The notes under the pieces are model-generated. The model was given only the letters and a program-made list of their open reading frames with translations. It ran no database searches and was not told where the DNA came from. Of a stretch of 64,000 nucleotides of DNA, positions 37,423-46,037 are shown piece by piece. The position numbers and the translations under genes were made by a program. Source of the stretch: Herbaspirillum rubrisubalbicans (GTDB lineage: Bacteria; Pseudomonadota; Gammaproteobacteria; Burkholderiales; Burkholderiaceae_D); contig NZ_CP024996.1 of NCBI RefSeq assembly GCF_003719195.1, positions 496,001 to 560,000 of the forward strand, given 5' to 3'. Position 1 is the first letter of the stretch; each line of letters starts with the position of its first letter.

Positions 37423-37789
37423 ATCGAGTTTGATCAAGTACCTCGCTGCCGGAGGTCTTAATACGGGGCTCACGTATCTGCTCTATTTATTGCTCTTGCA
37501 TGTGGTGCCCTACATCTGGGCTTATTCTCTGACGTTTGTCGCCGGCATCATGTTGGGATACCTATTAAATACATTTTGGGTATTCAAGGCCAGGCCAGGG
37601 CTTCATTCGTTACTACGCTATCCCTTGCTTTATGTCGTCAACTATCTCTTCGGAATTGGGTTGCTCTGGTTGCTCGTGGAACGATTGAAGATCGCGGAAA
37701 CGTTCGGTCCGTTATTGGTCCTCATCCTGTCTGTGCCCGTGATGTACATACTTACCAAAATAATTTTTAGCAGGGAAAAAAAGCAATGA
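37409..37789 (+). CDS. gtrA: GtrA family membrane protein (sugar-lipid flippase)
   Basis: A 126-residue protein with four predicted membrane helices. SSLIKYLAAGGLNTGLTYLLY and LGYLLNTFWVFKAR are typical GtrA motifs. It is thought to flip undecaprenyl-phosphate sugar made by GtrB to the periplasm. It overlaps gtrB by 14 bases and the FdtA-like gene by ATGA. ATG 37409 is preferred to a TTG at 37406. Confidence 0.88.
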   Translation: MRFGESSLIKYLAAGGLNTGLTYLLYLLLLHVVPYIWAYSLTFVAGIMLGYLLNTFWVFKARPGLHSLLRYPLLYVVNYLFGIGLLWLLVERLKIAETFGPLLVLILSVPVMYILTKIIFSREKKQ

Positions 37790-38214
37790 AGGCCAAGCCA
37801 AGTATCAATGACTGCACGGTGGTATCGTTGCCGAAAATCACCGATCCCCGGGGCAACCTGACATTCGTTGAAGAGAATAATCACATTCCGTTTGATATCA
37901 AGCGTGTGTTCTATCTCTACGATGTACCCACCGAAGAGAGTCGTGGTGCACATGCGCATCGCTCTTTACATCAGTTCATTGTCTGCCTCTCTGGCAGTTT
38001 TGATGTGGCAATTGACGATGGCGAGTTCCAGGCCAGGATTCACTTGAATCGTCCTTGGAAGGGCTTGCATGTCCCACCGATGATCTGGGCTGCCGAGATC
38101 AATTTTGACCCAGGTACCGTATGCCTGGTCTTGGCTTCGGACAAATATGACGAGAGCGACTATATCCGGGACTACCAGGAGTACCGGGTCGCGCTTGCTG
38201 CTATCGCTGCTTGA
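37786..38214 (+). CDS. fdtA: dTDP-4-keto-6-deoxyglucose 3,4-ketoisomerase-like (FdtA/QdtA, cupin)
   Basis: A 142-residue small cupin. It has KITDPRGNLTFVEE near residues 16-29, the conserved RGAHAHRSLHQF histidine motif near 52-63, and HVPPMIWAAE. This is the WxcM-like/FdtA family that moves the keto group from C4 to C3 of dTDP-4-keto-6-deoxyglucose. It supplies the substrate of the aminotransferase encoded at 32063. FdtA (galacto) and QdtA (gluco) products cannot be separated by eye. Its start overlaps gtrA by ATGA. Confidence 0.87.
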   Translation: MKAKPSINDCTVVSLPKITDPRGNLTFVEENNHIPFDIKRVFYLYDVPTEESRGAHAHRSLHQFIVCLSGSFDVAIDDGEFQARIHLNRPWKGLHVPPMIWAAEINFDPGTVCLVLASDKYDESDYIRDYQEYRVALAAIAA

Positions 38215-38218
38215 GTTT

Positions 38219-39790
38219 ATGGTAATGGGTCGAATCGAGTACAAACCGAAGGTATTTTTCGCCGCACTTCAGGCTTTCTGGCCGTCCGTTTTTCTTGGCG
38301 TGCTATGGATCACTTTGGTCGCGTGGCGCCCTGCGTTCTTCGGCTTCTACCATGATGACTGGAGTTCGGTCGCAGTGCCACTGGATCGATCGAGCGATCT
38401 TGCTTCCTTGCTGGCAGCCGATCCCAGTCGGCCTCTTTACATCATTGTCCTGTATATCTTACGATGGTTGCTATCAGGTAAAGTGGTTCTGTGGCAATCT
38501 TTACTGGCGTTCGTTCATTTCCTCAATGCCATCGCCATTTATAGATTGGCGGGTTATCTTTTCTCCTCCGCGCAGCCCGAACGCAGTCGAGTACCCAGTG
38601 TAGTCGGCGCTGCGCTCTGGCTGCTCTATCCCTGGTCACTGGGATACTCGGCTTGGGCCATCATGTTGCCGCCGGATATCGGCATGTTACTGGCTGTGTC
38701 GGGGATGCTCATGGTCATGCGTCCCGGCTTGGACCTCAAGCGTGTTTATTTCGCTATCTTGCTGTTGGTATTGAGTTGGTTGATCTATGAGGCCACTTGG
38801 ATGCTGTGGCTGCCGTTTTCCCTCGTATTGCTGATGCGCGCCAGAAAAAGCACGGGCTTGCGGCCTGTTGCCTGGCGATTCTTCTGGGGCTCTTTGCTCG
38901 CGCAGGTAGTGTTCATTATTCTCAATCGCGTTATTTCCGCACAGTCCTCGCATGGCAAGAAGTTGTCGGCAAGTATCCTGGCCCTCTTGGATACGGATAG
39001 ATACCTATTCGTCAACCAATTGTTGCCATCTTTGTGGAGCTACCAGTTCATCGGATATAGCCTGCTTCTGCTATTGGCTTGTCTTTTGTTGAACGTTCGC
39101 AGGTGCATCGCACTGCCGGCTCGCGGCTGGGTACTGTTCTGCATGATTCTTGGCTTGGTGGTCTCGCAACTCCTGTATGCAGCAGCTGGTTATGCCATTG
39201 AGTGGACGGGGCTGTTCAGTCGCGTCACTCTCCCAGTCAGTTTCTGGCTCTCCCTCGCTTTCGCAAGTTTGTTTTCCATGGCCTGGAGCGGGGCGCGGCC
39301 TTATGTGAAGACCGCGCTTGTGGTCGCTCTGGCTGGTGTGGCGGTACCTCTGTCCTACTCTCTTGTCGAGCAATCGAGCTTCTGGGCCAAGAGCTGGGAA
39401 GAGCAACAGAACCTACTCAAGATGCTGCCGCAGAACGTTACCAGCGTGGTAGGGGAGGATAGAATGCTCGTCGTTGATGCGCCACGAGGAACACCTCCGG
39501 TTTTTACTTTCAGTGCCTACTGGGACATCAGTGCAGCTCTTGTTCCTTATGTGCCTGCCTACGCTAACGAAAAGAGACCGCATGAATTTGCTACCATGTT
39601 GCGCAAAGACGAGTGGCGTACGACATGGGATGGTGAAGTCCTGACGCAATACTGGTGCACCTCACGGGATATTCCTCTGTGGAAGCTTGACGCAAAGCAC
39701 GTCTATTTGTGGCGCTATCCCGCGCAACAGGCGACTGCGCTAACTGCTCCTTATGACAGTGGATGTGGTACCTCTTCCGCAAAAAAATGA
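38219..39790 (+). CDS. polytopic membrane protein, possible GT-C glycosyltransferase
   Basis: A 523-residue membrane protein with about ten hydrophobic helices. After the first helix comes FYHDDWSSVAVP, an acidic first-loop motif typical of GT-C enzymes, which use polyprenyl-phosphate sugars in the periplasm. The C-terminal about 120 residues are soluble, probably periplasmic. It follows gtrB, gtrA and fdtA, so it may be the third Gtr-type partner that moves the flipped sugar onto the glycan. It could also be a polymerase, but I see no Wzy-like features. Start ATG 38219 or 38225. Confidence 0.7.
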   Translation: MVMGRIEYKPKVFFAALQAFWPSVFLGVLWITLVAWRPAFFGFYHDDWSSVAVPLDRSSDLASLLAADPSRPLYIIVLYILRWLLSGKVVLWQSLLAFVHFLNAIAIYRLAGYLFSSAQPERSRVPSVVGAALWLLYPWSLGYSAWAIMLPPDIGMLLAVSGMLMVMRPGLDLKRVYFAILLLVLSWLIYEATWMLWLPFSLVLLMRARKSTGLRPVAWRFFWGSLLAQVVFIILNRVISAQSSHGKKLSASILALLDTDRYLFVNQLLPSLWSYQFIGYSLLLLLACLLLNVRRCIALPARGWVLFCMILGLVVSQLLYAAAGYAIEWTGLFSRVTLPVSFWLSLAFASLFSMAWSGARPYVKTALVVALAGVAVPLSYSLVEQSSFWAKSWEEQQNLLKMLPQNVTSVVGEDRMLVVDAPRGTPPVFTFSAYWDISAALVPYVPAYANEKRPHEFATMLRKDEWRTTWDGEVLTQYWCTSRDIPLWKLDAKHVYLWRYPAQQATALTAPYDSGCGTSSAKK

Positions 39791-39954
39791 GCGACTATAG
39801 TTGGCCGGTAGTGCTGCGGCTTGGGCGGTGTTGAGAATATCGTTCCTGGTATTGATCGCATCGTGCCATTTATAATAAGCACCCCAAGCATTGGGCTGCG
39901 AATGAACATTTCCTCTTAACATGATGGCAAAAAGCCACAAGAACGAGCGGTCGG

Positions 39955-40833
39955 ATGATAGGAATAAAGCAAGGTGATTCTCCGTTGGTGACGGTGCTCC
40001 TGCCAGTGAGAAACGGTCGAGAAACCTTGGTGGTGGCGCTGCAGTCCATCGTCTCGCAAACCTTGGCTTCTATGGAAGTATTGGTGCTGGATGATGGGTC
40101 GACGGATGGCAGTGGTGAAATCGTCGCTCGGTTCGATGATCCTCGTCTGCGTCTTGTCAGCGACGGCCGGCACAAGGGACTGGCCACGCGTCTCAACGAA
40201 GGCATTGATCTGGCACGAGGCAAATACATTGCCAGAATGGATGCGGATGACGTCGCTTTTCCTGAACGCCTGCAGCGTCAGTACGAGTATCTCGAGAGCC
40301 ATCCTCAAGTCGATCTGCTGGGTACGCGTGCCATCGTGTTTCGGTCCCAGGATGAGGTGATCGGACTACTTTCATTCAAAGCCAGTCATGAACAGATCTG
40401 TGCCAGCCCGTGGAGAGGCGTGCCGTTGCCGCACCCTACATGGATGGGAAAGTCAGCCTGGTTTCGGACGCACCGTTATCGTATGCCGGAGGTCCTGAGA
40501 GCAGAGGATCAGGAGTTGCTCATTCGCGCGGCTCCTTCGAGCTGTTATGCATGTTTGGATGACGTCTTGCTCGGTTATCGACAACATGGTTTTTCATTGC
40601 CCAAGGTATTGTTGGCGCGCAGGCATTTGCTGCGCGCGCAGTTGGGGCTGTTTATGACTCGCGGCGAGTGGGTGAATGCTGGGCTCGCCTTGTCGATGGG
40701 GATTCTGAAGATGGTAGTCGATCTCCTGTGCTCATTGCCCGGAGGCAAGCGCCTGTTCTTCGCCAGAATGGCGAACGCCTACGAGCCAGCCCATCTGCAA
40801 GAGCTGCAGAGAATATTGCAAATAGGCAAATGA
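39955..40833 (+). CDS. GT2 family glycosyltransferase
   Basis: A 292-residue GT-A glycosyltransferase. VTVLLPVRNGRETLVVALQSI, VLVLDDGSTDGSGEI and ARMDADDVAFPERL (DxD) are all present. It resembles the enzyme encoded at 28676 in layout. It is preceded by about 160 bases without a clear gene, and overlaps the next GT4 gene by ATGA. The donor is unknown. Confidence 0.87.
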   Translation: MIGIKQGDSPLVTVLLPVRNGRETLVVALQSIVSQTLASMEVLVLDDGSTDGSGEIVARFDDPRLRLVSDGRHKGLATRLNEGIDLARGKYIARMDADDVAFPERLQRQYEYLESHPQVDLLGTRAIVFRSQDEVIGLLSFKASHEQICASPWRGVPLPHPTWMGKSAWFRTHRYRMPEVLRAEDQELLIRAAPSSCYACLDDVLLGYRQHGFSLPKVLLARRHLLRAQLGLFMTRGEWVNAGLALSMGILKMVVDLLCSLPGGKRLFFARMANAYEPAHLQELQRILQIGK

Positions 40834-41963
40834 ATAACATGGGCAAGAAAATCTTGTATGTGGTGACGGAAGACTGGTTTTTCTGCTCCCACTTTCTCGA
40901 CCGTGCAGTAGCCGCACGCGGCGCCGGTTACGAAGTGATCGTGGCGGCACGAGAGGGGACGCACGCCGAAGCTATCCATCAGGCAGGCCTGACATTTATT
41001 CCAGTCAACTTCCACAGGCGTGGGACTAATCTATTTCATGAGGCGGCTACCTTCCTGCAGTTGCGGAAGGTATATCGTCAACAGCAGCCCGACATCGTGC
41101 ACCATGTGGCGCTCAAGCCTATATTGTATGGATCCTTGGCCGCGTTACTGGAGCGCAAACCGTTTATCGTCAATGCACCGGTGGGTATGGGGTTCGTCTT
41201 TACCTCCCGTCGCTTGCTGGCTCGCGTCTTGAAACCGATGGTGATGTTTGCGATGCGCCATCTGCTCAATCCAAGGCGCAGCAAGGTGATTTTCGAGAAC
41301 AAGGATGATCTGGGCGCGGCAATCCAGCAAAAGATTGTCCGTGCTGAGTGCGCGGAGCTTATCCGTGGCGCGGGAGTTGATACGGATGTCATTGAGGTCC
41401 GGCCTGAACCACCGGGGCCTGTTCGTATTGTTCTGGCGGCGCGCATGTTGTGGGACAAAGGGGTCGGCGAATTCGTCGAGGCTGCCCGCATGGTCAAGAG
41501 GACCTTTCCTGATGCCCGCTTCCAGCTCGTGGGGGCTCCCGATGAGGGAAATCCTGCTTCTGTGTCCGATGCACAGCTTTTGACGTGGCAGAAGGAGGGC
41601 GCCATTGAATGGTTGGGGCAGAGAAGTGATGTTCCTGCCATCCTGGCTGACAGCCATATTGCTTGTTTGCCCTCCTATCGGGAGGGGTTGCCTAAGTTTC
41701 TGCTGGAAGCGTTGGCAGCAGGACGTGCCGTGGTGGCGACCGATGTTCCCGGGTGTCGCGAGGCAGTAGAGCCAGGGGTCAATGGCTTGCGAGTGCCGGC
41801 CCGCGAGTGTGCACCGCTTGCGGAGGGGCTCATGCAATTGATCGTAGACAACGAAACACGACAGAGATTTGGCAAAAACGGTCGATTGCGTGCCGAAGCG
41901 GAGTTTTCGGCCAAGCGCATCATCGGAGAGACCCTGGCACTCTATCGCAGAGTCATTGCCTGA
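40830..41963 (+). CDS. GT4 family glycosyltransferase
   Basis: A 377-residue GT-B glycosyltransferase. The N terminus reads ILYVVTEDWFFCSHFLDRAVAARG. The C-terminal domain has VLAARMLWDKGVGEFVEAA and the EX7E region in PSYREGLPKFLLEALAAGRAVVATDVPGC. It resembles WbpH/WbnK/PglA-type enzymes that add the second sugar to an HexNAc-type lipid carrier. This fits its place next to the initiating transferase gene. The ATG at 40830 overlaps the previous stop. Confidence 0.88.
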   Translation: MNNMGKKILYVVTEDWFFCSHFLDRAVAARGAGYEVIVAAREGTHAEAIHQAGLTFIPVNFHRRGTNLFHEAATFLQLRKVYRQQQPDIVHHVALKPILYGSLAALLERKPFIVNAPVGMGFVFTSRRLLARVLKPMVMFAMRHLLNPRRSKVIFENKDDLGAAIQQKIVRAECAELIRGAGVDTDVIEVRPEPPGPVRIVLAARMLWDKGVGEFVEAARMVKRTFPDARFQLVGAPDEGNPASVSDAQLLTWQKEGAIEWLGQRSDVPAILADSHIACLPSYREGLPKFLLEALAAGRAVVATDVPGCREAVEPGVNGLRVPARECAPLAEGLMQLIVDNETRQRFGKNGRLRAEAEFSAKRIIGETLALYRRVIA

Positions 41964-42022
41964 GATTAGTTAGTATTGCGTAAGCTTTTCTTCCGATCAC
42001 GACTGTAATTGAAAACCGATGT

Positions 42023-42583
42023 ATGAAAAGAATGTTGGATGTCTGTTGTGCCCTCATAGGCCTGGGCTTGTTCCTGATCCCTGGTGTGCTCATCGCCCTT
42101 TGCATCAAGGCCACATCGGCGGGCCCCGTCATTTATTGGTCTAAGCGGGTGGGGAAAAACAACCAATTGTTCGATATGCCCAAATTCCGGAGCATGAGGA
42201 CAGGCGCTCCTGCAGTGGCGACGCATCTCTTGACCGATGCCAAATCGCACCTTACACCGATTGGCGGCTTCCTGCGCAAGTCCAGCCTGGACGAGCTGCC
42301 GCAGCTCTGGAGTGTGTTGGTAGGACATATGAGCTTGGTCGGTCCACGCCCCGCATTATTCAATCAGACCGATCTGATTGAATTGCGTACCTTGGTCGGT
42401 GTGCATCGTCTGGCACCGGGTATTACCGGATGGGCTCAAATCAACGGTCGCGACGAACTCCCCATTCCCGACAAGGTCCGATATGACGAGCAATATCTTC
42501 AGCGTATGTCCTTCGTCTTTGATCTTTACATCTTGGCGCGCACCTTCCTGAAGGTCGTGAGCCGCAGCGGTGTTTCCCATTGA
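42023..42583 (+). CDS. initiating sugar-phosphate transferase (PglC/WbpL-like monotopic PGT)
   Basis: A 186-residue bacterial sugar transferase. It starts with one hydrophobic re-entrant segment ([24 protein letters not shown]). The conserved catalytic core follows: [41 protein letters not shown] and [14 protein letters not shown]. It should transfer a sugar-1-phosphate, perhaps a QuiNAc/FucNAc-type sugar given the WbpM gene next door, to undecaprenyl phosphate and so start the repeat. It is the small PglC-type form without the extra N-terminal helices of WcaJ. Confidence 0.9.
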   Translation: MKRMLDVCCALIGLGLFLIPGVLIALCIKATSAGPVIYWSKRVGKNNQLFDMPKFRSMRTGAPAVATHLLTDAKSHLTPIGGFLRKSSLDELPQLWSVLVGHMSLVGPRPALFNQTDLIELRTLVGVHRLAPGITGWAQINGRDELPIPDKVRYDEQYLQRMSFVFDLYILARTFLKVVSRSGVSH

Positions 42584-42588
42584 GAACT

Positions 42589-44577
42589 ATGCGACGCAAA
42601 CTCATACACTTTCCCAGGCCGATCAAGCAAAGCATCGTCATTGCCATCGACCTGGTTATTTGCGTAGTCTCCACTTGGGTTGCCTTCTCACTTCGGCTGG
42701 ATACCGTGCATTTCCCGGTGGGCTATCAATGGCATGTCTACCAGATCACGCCGATGCTCATGTTGCCGATCTTCCTTCGTTTTGGCCTGTATCGTGCTGT
42801 CTTTCGTTACACAGGTATTGCGGCAATCGTCTCGATCGCCAAGGCCATCGCTTTGTATGGATTGATTCTGTTCGCCTTCCTGATGTGGTTGGCGCTTCCA
42901 GGCGTGCCGCGTTCCATTGGCCTGTTGCAACCGTTGCTGCTGTTCTCAATGATCGGAGGAAGCAGAGCTTTTGCCCGTTTGTGGTTAAGCCAGGCCGACG
43001 GTGAGCGTAAGTACCAGCGTGATTCGCGGATGCTGATCTATGGTGCGGGAGGTGCCGGCGCTCAGATCGCCGATGTACTTCAGCAAAGAAAGCAATTTAC
43101 CATCATTGGTTTTCTCGACGATAAGCCCGAGCTGGATGGTAAGTTGATCAATGGATTGAAGGTCTACCCGGCAGGTGCTGTCGGAGATGTGATCAGACTG
43201 TTTGCTGTGACTGATATCCTGTTGGCGCTGCCCTCGGTGACTCGGACCCGTCGCAATGAGATTCTCGACAGCTTGCGTCAGTATCACGTCCATGTGAGTT
43301 CATTGCCCGATCTTACCGACTTGGCCCGCGGTAAGGTGATGATGTCCGATATCCATGAGTTGGATATCGTGGACTTGCTTGGTCGGGACCCCGTGGCGCC
43401 CAATCCGGCCCTGATCAGCCGCAACGTCTTCGATAAGGTGGTCATGGTAACCGGCGCTGGCGGCAGCATCGGCAGTGAGTTGTGCCGACAGATATTACGT
43501 GCCAGACCGTCGTGTCTGTTGCTGTTGGATCATAACGAGTTCAGCCTTTACGCTATTCACCGAGATCTGATGGACCGGGCCTTGGATCAGCAATTGCAAG
43601 TCACCCTGATACCGTTATTGGGCAGTGTCAAGGATTTCGACAGATTGGCCCAGATTTGCCGTGCTTGGCGTCCCCGCACCATCTATCATGCAGCTGCCTA
43701 CAAGCATGTTCCGCTGGTTGAGCATAACCCTGCGGAAGGTATTCGCAACAACGTTTTTGGTACCTTGAACGTGGCCAAGGCGGCTATTGAGAGCGGTGTC
43801 CATGACATGGTACTGATTAGTACCGACAAGGCAGTGCGTCCTACGAACGTGATGGGAGCGACCAAGCGGCTTGCCGAGATGATTCTGCAGGCATTGTCGG
43901 TAAGTAGCGTGAAGCCCTTCGGTGATTTGCAAGCCCAGTACAACGAGGATGGGATCAAGACTCGTTTTTCGATGGTGCGCTTTGGCAACGTCCTGGATTC
44001 TTCGGGCTCTGTGGTGCCGCTCTTCCGTGAGCAGATCAAGAATGGTGGGCCGATCACCTTGACTGATAAAGAGGTGACACGCTACTTCATGACAATACCG
44101 GAGGCTGCCCAACTTGTCATCCAAGCCGGTGCAATGGCCGAAGGCGGAGACGTGTTTTTGCTCGACATGGGTACGCCGGTACGGATTTTTGATCTGGCCC
44201 GTCGGATGATAGAGCTGTCTGGACTGACTGTACGCGACGAGCAACGCCAAGATGGCGATATCGAAATTCAAATTACCGGCTTACGCCCAGGAGAGAAGCT
44301 CTATGAGGAGCTTCTCATCGGTGATAACGCGAAAGGCACAGCACATCCCCGTATCATGCGTGCGCGTGAGGAGATGCTACCGTGGCCGGAACTCCTTAAG
44401 AGCTTGGATCAGCTTTCATTGATAGTCGAGAAAAATGATGTGGAGGCTGTCCGCACCCTTCTGTCCAATCTTGTTGCCGGCTATTCCCCTGCATGTGAGA
44501 TCGTTGATTGGGTTAATGCAGCCTCGAATCAAGCTTCAATCGAAGTGCTACCTGTACCGACCACCTTAGAAATTTAA
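42589..44577 (+). CDS. wbpM: UDP-GlcNAc-type 4,6-dehydratase, WbpM/CapD family
   Basis: A 662-residue protein. Four membrane helices occupy about residues 10-115. A first Rossmann domain follows (LIYGAGGAGAQIADVLQQ). The dehydratase domain has MVTGAGGSIGSELCRQIL and ISTDKAVRPTNVMGATKRLAE, where Met replaces the usual catalytic Tyr, as in WbpM. It makes the UDP-4-keto-6-deoxy-HexNAc precursor of QuiNAc/FucNAc. The reductase/epimerase partner may be the WbpV-like protein encoded at 49334-50296. ATG 42589 is preferred to TTG 42580. Confidence 0.92.
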   Translation: MRRKLIHFPRPIKQSIVIAIDLVICVVSTWVAFSLRLDTVHFPVGYQWHVYQITPMLMLPIFLRFGLYRAVFRYTGIAAIVSIAKAIALYGLILFAFLMWLALPGVPRSIGLLQPLLLFSMIGGSRAFARLWLSQADGERKYQRDSRMLIYGAGGAGAQIADVLQQRKQFTIIGFLDDKPELDGKLINGLKVYPAGAVGDVIRLFAVTDILLALPSVTRTRRNEILDSLRQYHVHVSSLPDLTDLARGKVMMSDIHELDIVDLLGRDPVAPNPALISRNVFDKVVMVTGAGGSIGSELCRQILRARPSCLLLLDHNEFSLYAIHRDLMDRALDQQLQVTLIPLLGSVKDFDRLAQICRAWRPRTIYHAAAYKHVPLVEHNPAEGIRNNVFGTLNVAKAAIESGVHDMVLISTDKAVRPTNVMGATKRLAEMILQALSVSSVKPFGDLQAQYNEDGIKTRFSMVRFGNVLDSSGSVVPLFREQIKNGGPITLTDKEVTRYFMTIPEAAQLVIQAGAMAEGGDVFLLDMGTPVRIFDLARRMIELSGLTVRDEQRQDGDIEIQITGLRPGEKLYEELLIGDNAKGTAHPRIMRAREEMLPWPELLKSLDQLSLIVEKNDVEAVRTLLSNLVAGYSPACEIVDWVNAASNQASIEVLPVPTTLEI

Positions 44578-44603
44578 ACTTTAACTTTCACCCTGGGGAA
44601 ACT

Positions 44604-45980
44604 ATGACCCAACTTGAGCGCTCCATTTTCAAAGCCTACGACATCCGCGGCATCATCGACAAAACCCTGGACGACCAAGTCGCCTTCCAGATCGGCCAGG
44701 CTTTCGGCGCTGCCGCCTTGGCCAAAGGCCAGAAGAAGGTCGTGATCGGCCGTGACGGCCGTCTTTCCGGCCCGTCGCTGTCGGCCGCGCTGGCCAAGGG
44801 CCTGCAGGCGGTGGGGGTGGACGTGATTGACCTGGGCATGGTCGCCACCCCCATGGTCTATTTCGGCACCCACGTGCTCGATACGCAGTCCGGCATCATG
44901 GTCACCGGCAGCCACAATCCGCCCGACTACAACGGTTTCAAGATGGTGCTGGCCGACGAAGCGATCCACGGTGAGACCATCCAGGCTCTGTACCAGGCCA
45001 TCGTCAAGGGGGAATTCCCGCAGGGCAACGGCAGCTACAGCACCCATGACATCAAGGATGCCTACATCTCGCGCATGATCTCCGACGTCAAGCTGGCCCG
45101 TCCGTTGAAGATCGCCGTCGATTGCGGCAATGGCGTGGCCGGTGCTTTCGCGGCCGATATCTACCGTGCGCTGGGCTGCGAAGTGACCGAGCTGTTCTGC
45201 GAAGTCGATGGCAACTTCCCCAACCACCATCCCGATCCGGCCCATCCTGAAAACCTGCAAGACCTGATCCGCTGCCTGCAGGAAACCGACAATGAGCTCG
45301 GCCTGGCCTTCGATGGCGATGGCGACCGCCTGGGTCTGGTGACCAAGGATGGCCAGATCATCTATCCGGACCGCCAACTGATGCTCTTCGCCGAAGACGT
45401 GCTCACCCGCAATCCGGGCAAGGAAATCCTTTACGACGTCAAGTGCACGCGCCACCTGGCGCCTTGGATCACCGCGCGCGGTGGCCAGCCGCTGATGTGG
45501 AAGACCGGTCACTCGCTGGTCAAGGCCAAGCTGCGTGAAACCGGCGCCCCGCTGGGCGGCGAGATGAGCGGTCATATCTTCTTCAAGGACCGCTGGTTCG
45601 GCTTCGATGATGGCCTCTATGCCGGTGTGCGCATGTTGGAGCTGATGGCGCGCCAGAGCGACCCGTCGGCGGTGCTCAATGCCCTGCCGCAGTCGGTCAG
45701 TACCCCGGAACTGCAACTGAAGCTGCAGGAAGGCGAGAACTTCGCCTTGATCGGCAAGCTGCAAAGCGAGGCCAAGTTCGAGGGTGCGCAGGACATCATC
45801 ACCATCGACGGCCTGCGCGTGGAATATGCCGACGGCTTCGGTCTGGCACGCTCCTCCAACACCACGCCGGTGGTGGTGCTGCGCTTCGAAGCCGAGACCC
45901 CGCAAGCGCTGGAGCGCATCCAGGGCGAGTTCCGCAAGGTGATCCTGGCGGCCCGTCCCGATGTCACACTGCCGTTCTGA
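44604..45980 (+). CDS. manB: phosphomannomutase/phosphoglucomutase
   Basis: A 458-residue alpha-D-phosphohexomutase of the AlgC type. The phosphoserine loop is VTGSHNPPDYNG, the metal loop is AFDGDGDRLG, the sugar loop is GGEMSGHIFF, and the C-terminal phosphate loop is ARSSNTTPVVV. It interconverts mannose-6-P/mannose-1-P and glucose-6-P/glucose-1-P, so it can feed both the GDP-mannose (gmd) and dTDP-glucose (rfbA) branches. Base composition returns to the high-GC style of the chromosome here. Confidence 0.95.
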   Translation: MTQLERSIFKAYDIRGIIDKTLDDQVAFQIGQAFGAAALAKGQKKVVIGRDGRLSGPSLSAALAKGLQAVGVDVIDLGMVATPMVYFGTHVLDTQSGIMVTGSHNPPDYNGFKMVLADEAIHGETIQALYQAIVKGEFPQGNGSYSTHDIKDAYISRMISDVKLARPLKIAVDCGNGVAGAFAADIYRALGCEVTELFCEVDGNFPNHHPDPAHPENLQDLIRCLQETDNELGLAFDGDGDRLGLVTKDGQIIYPDRQLMLFAEDVLTRNPGKEILYDVKCTRHLAPWITARGGQPLMWKTGHSLVKAKLRETGAPLGGEMSGHIFFKDRWFGFDDGLYAGVRMLELMARQSDPSAVLNALPQSVSTPELQLKLQEGENFALIGKLQSEAKFEGAQDIITIDGLRVEYADGFGLARSSNTTPVVVLRFEAETPQALERIQGEFRKVILAARPDVTLPF

Positions 45981-46000
45981 TCGTCCAATGAGGTAAGATG

Positions 46001-46035
46001 CTGGCCCACCATTAAGTCAAGCCAAAGTGGGCCAG
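46001..46035 (+). promoter_or_regulatory. hairpin just upstream of the waaC start codon
   Basis: CTGGCCCAC (46001-46009) pairs perfectly with GTGGGCCAG (46027-46035) across a 17-nt loop, ending 2 bases before the TTG start at 46038. The 3' arm lies where a ribosome site would be. It could reduce translation of waaC or end the manB message; no T-run follows. Confidence 0.45.
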
Positions 46036-46037
46036 CC

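Noticed and set aside
39740..39940. 66-codon minus-strand frame between the membrane protein gene and the GT2 gene, with a protein-like composition
   Set aside because: It might be a remnant of an older gene, but it is short, has no ribosome site I can support and no recognised family.
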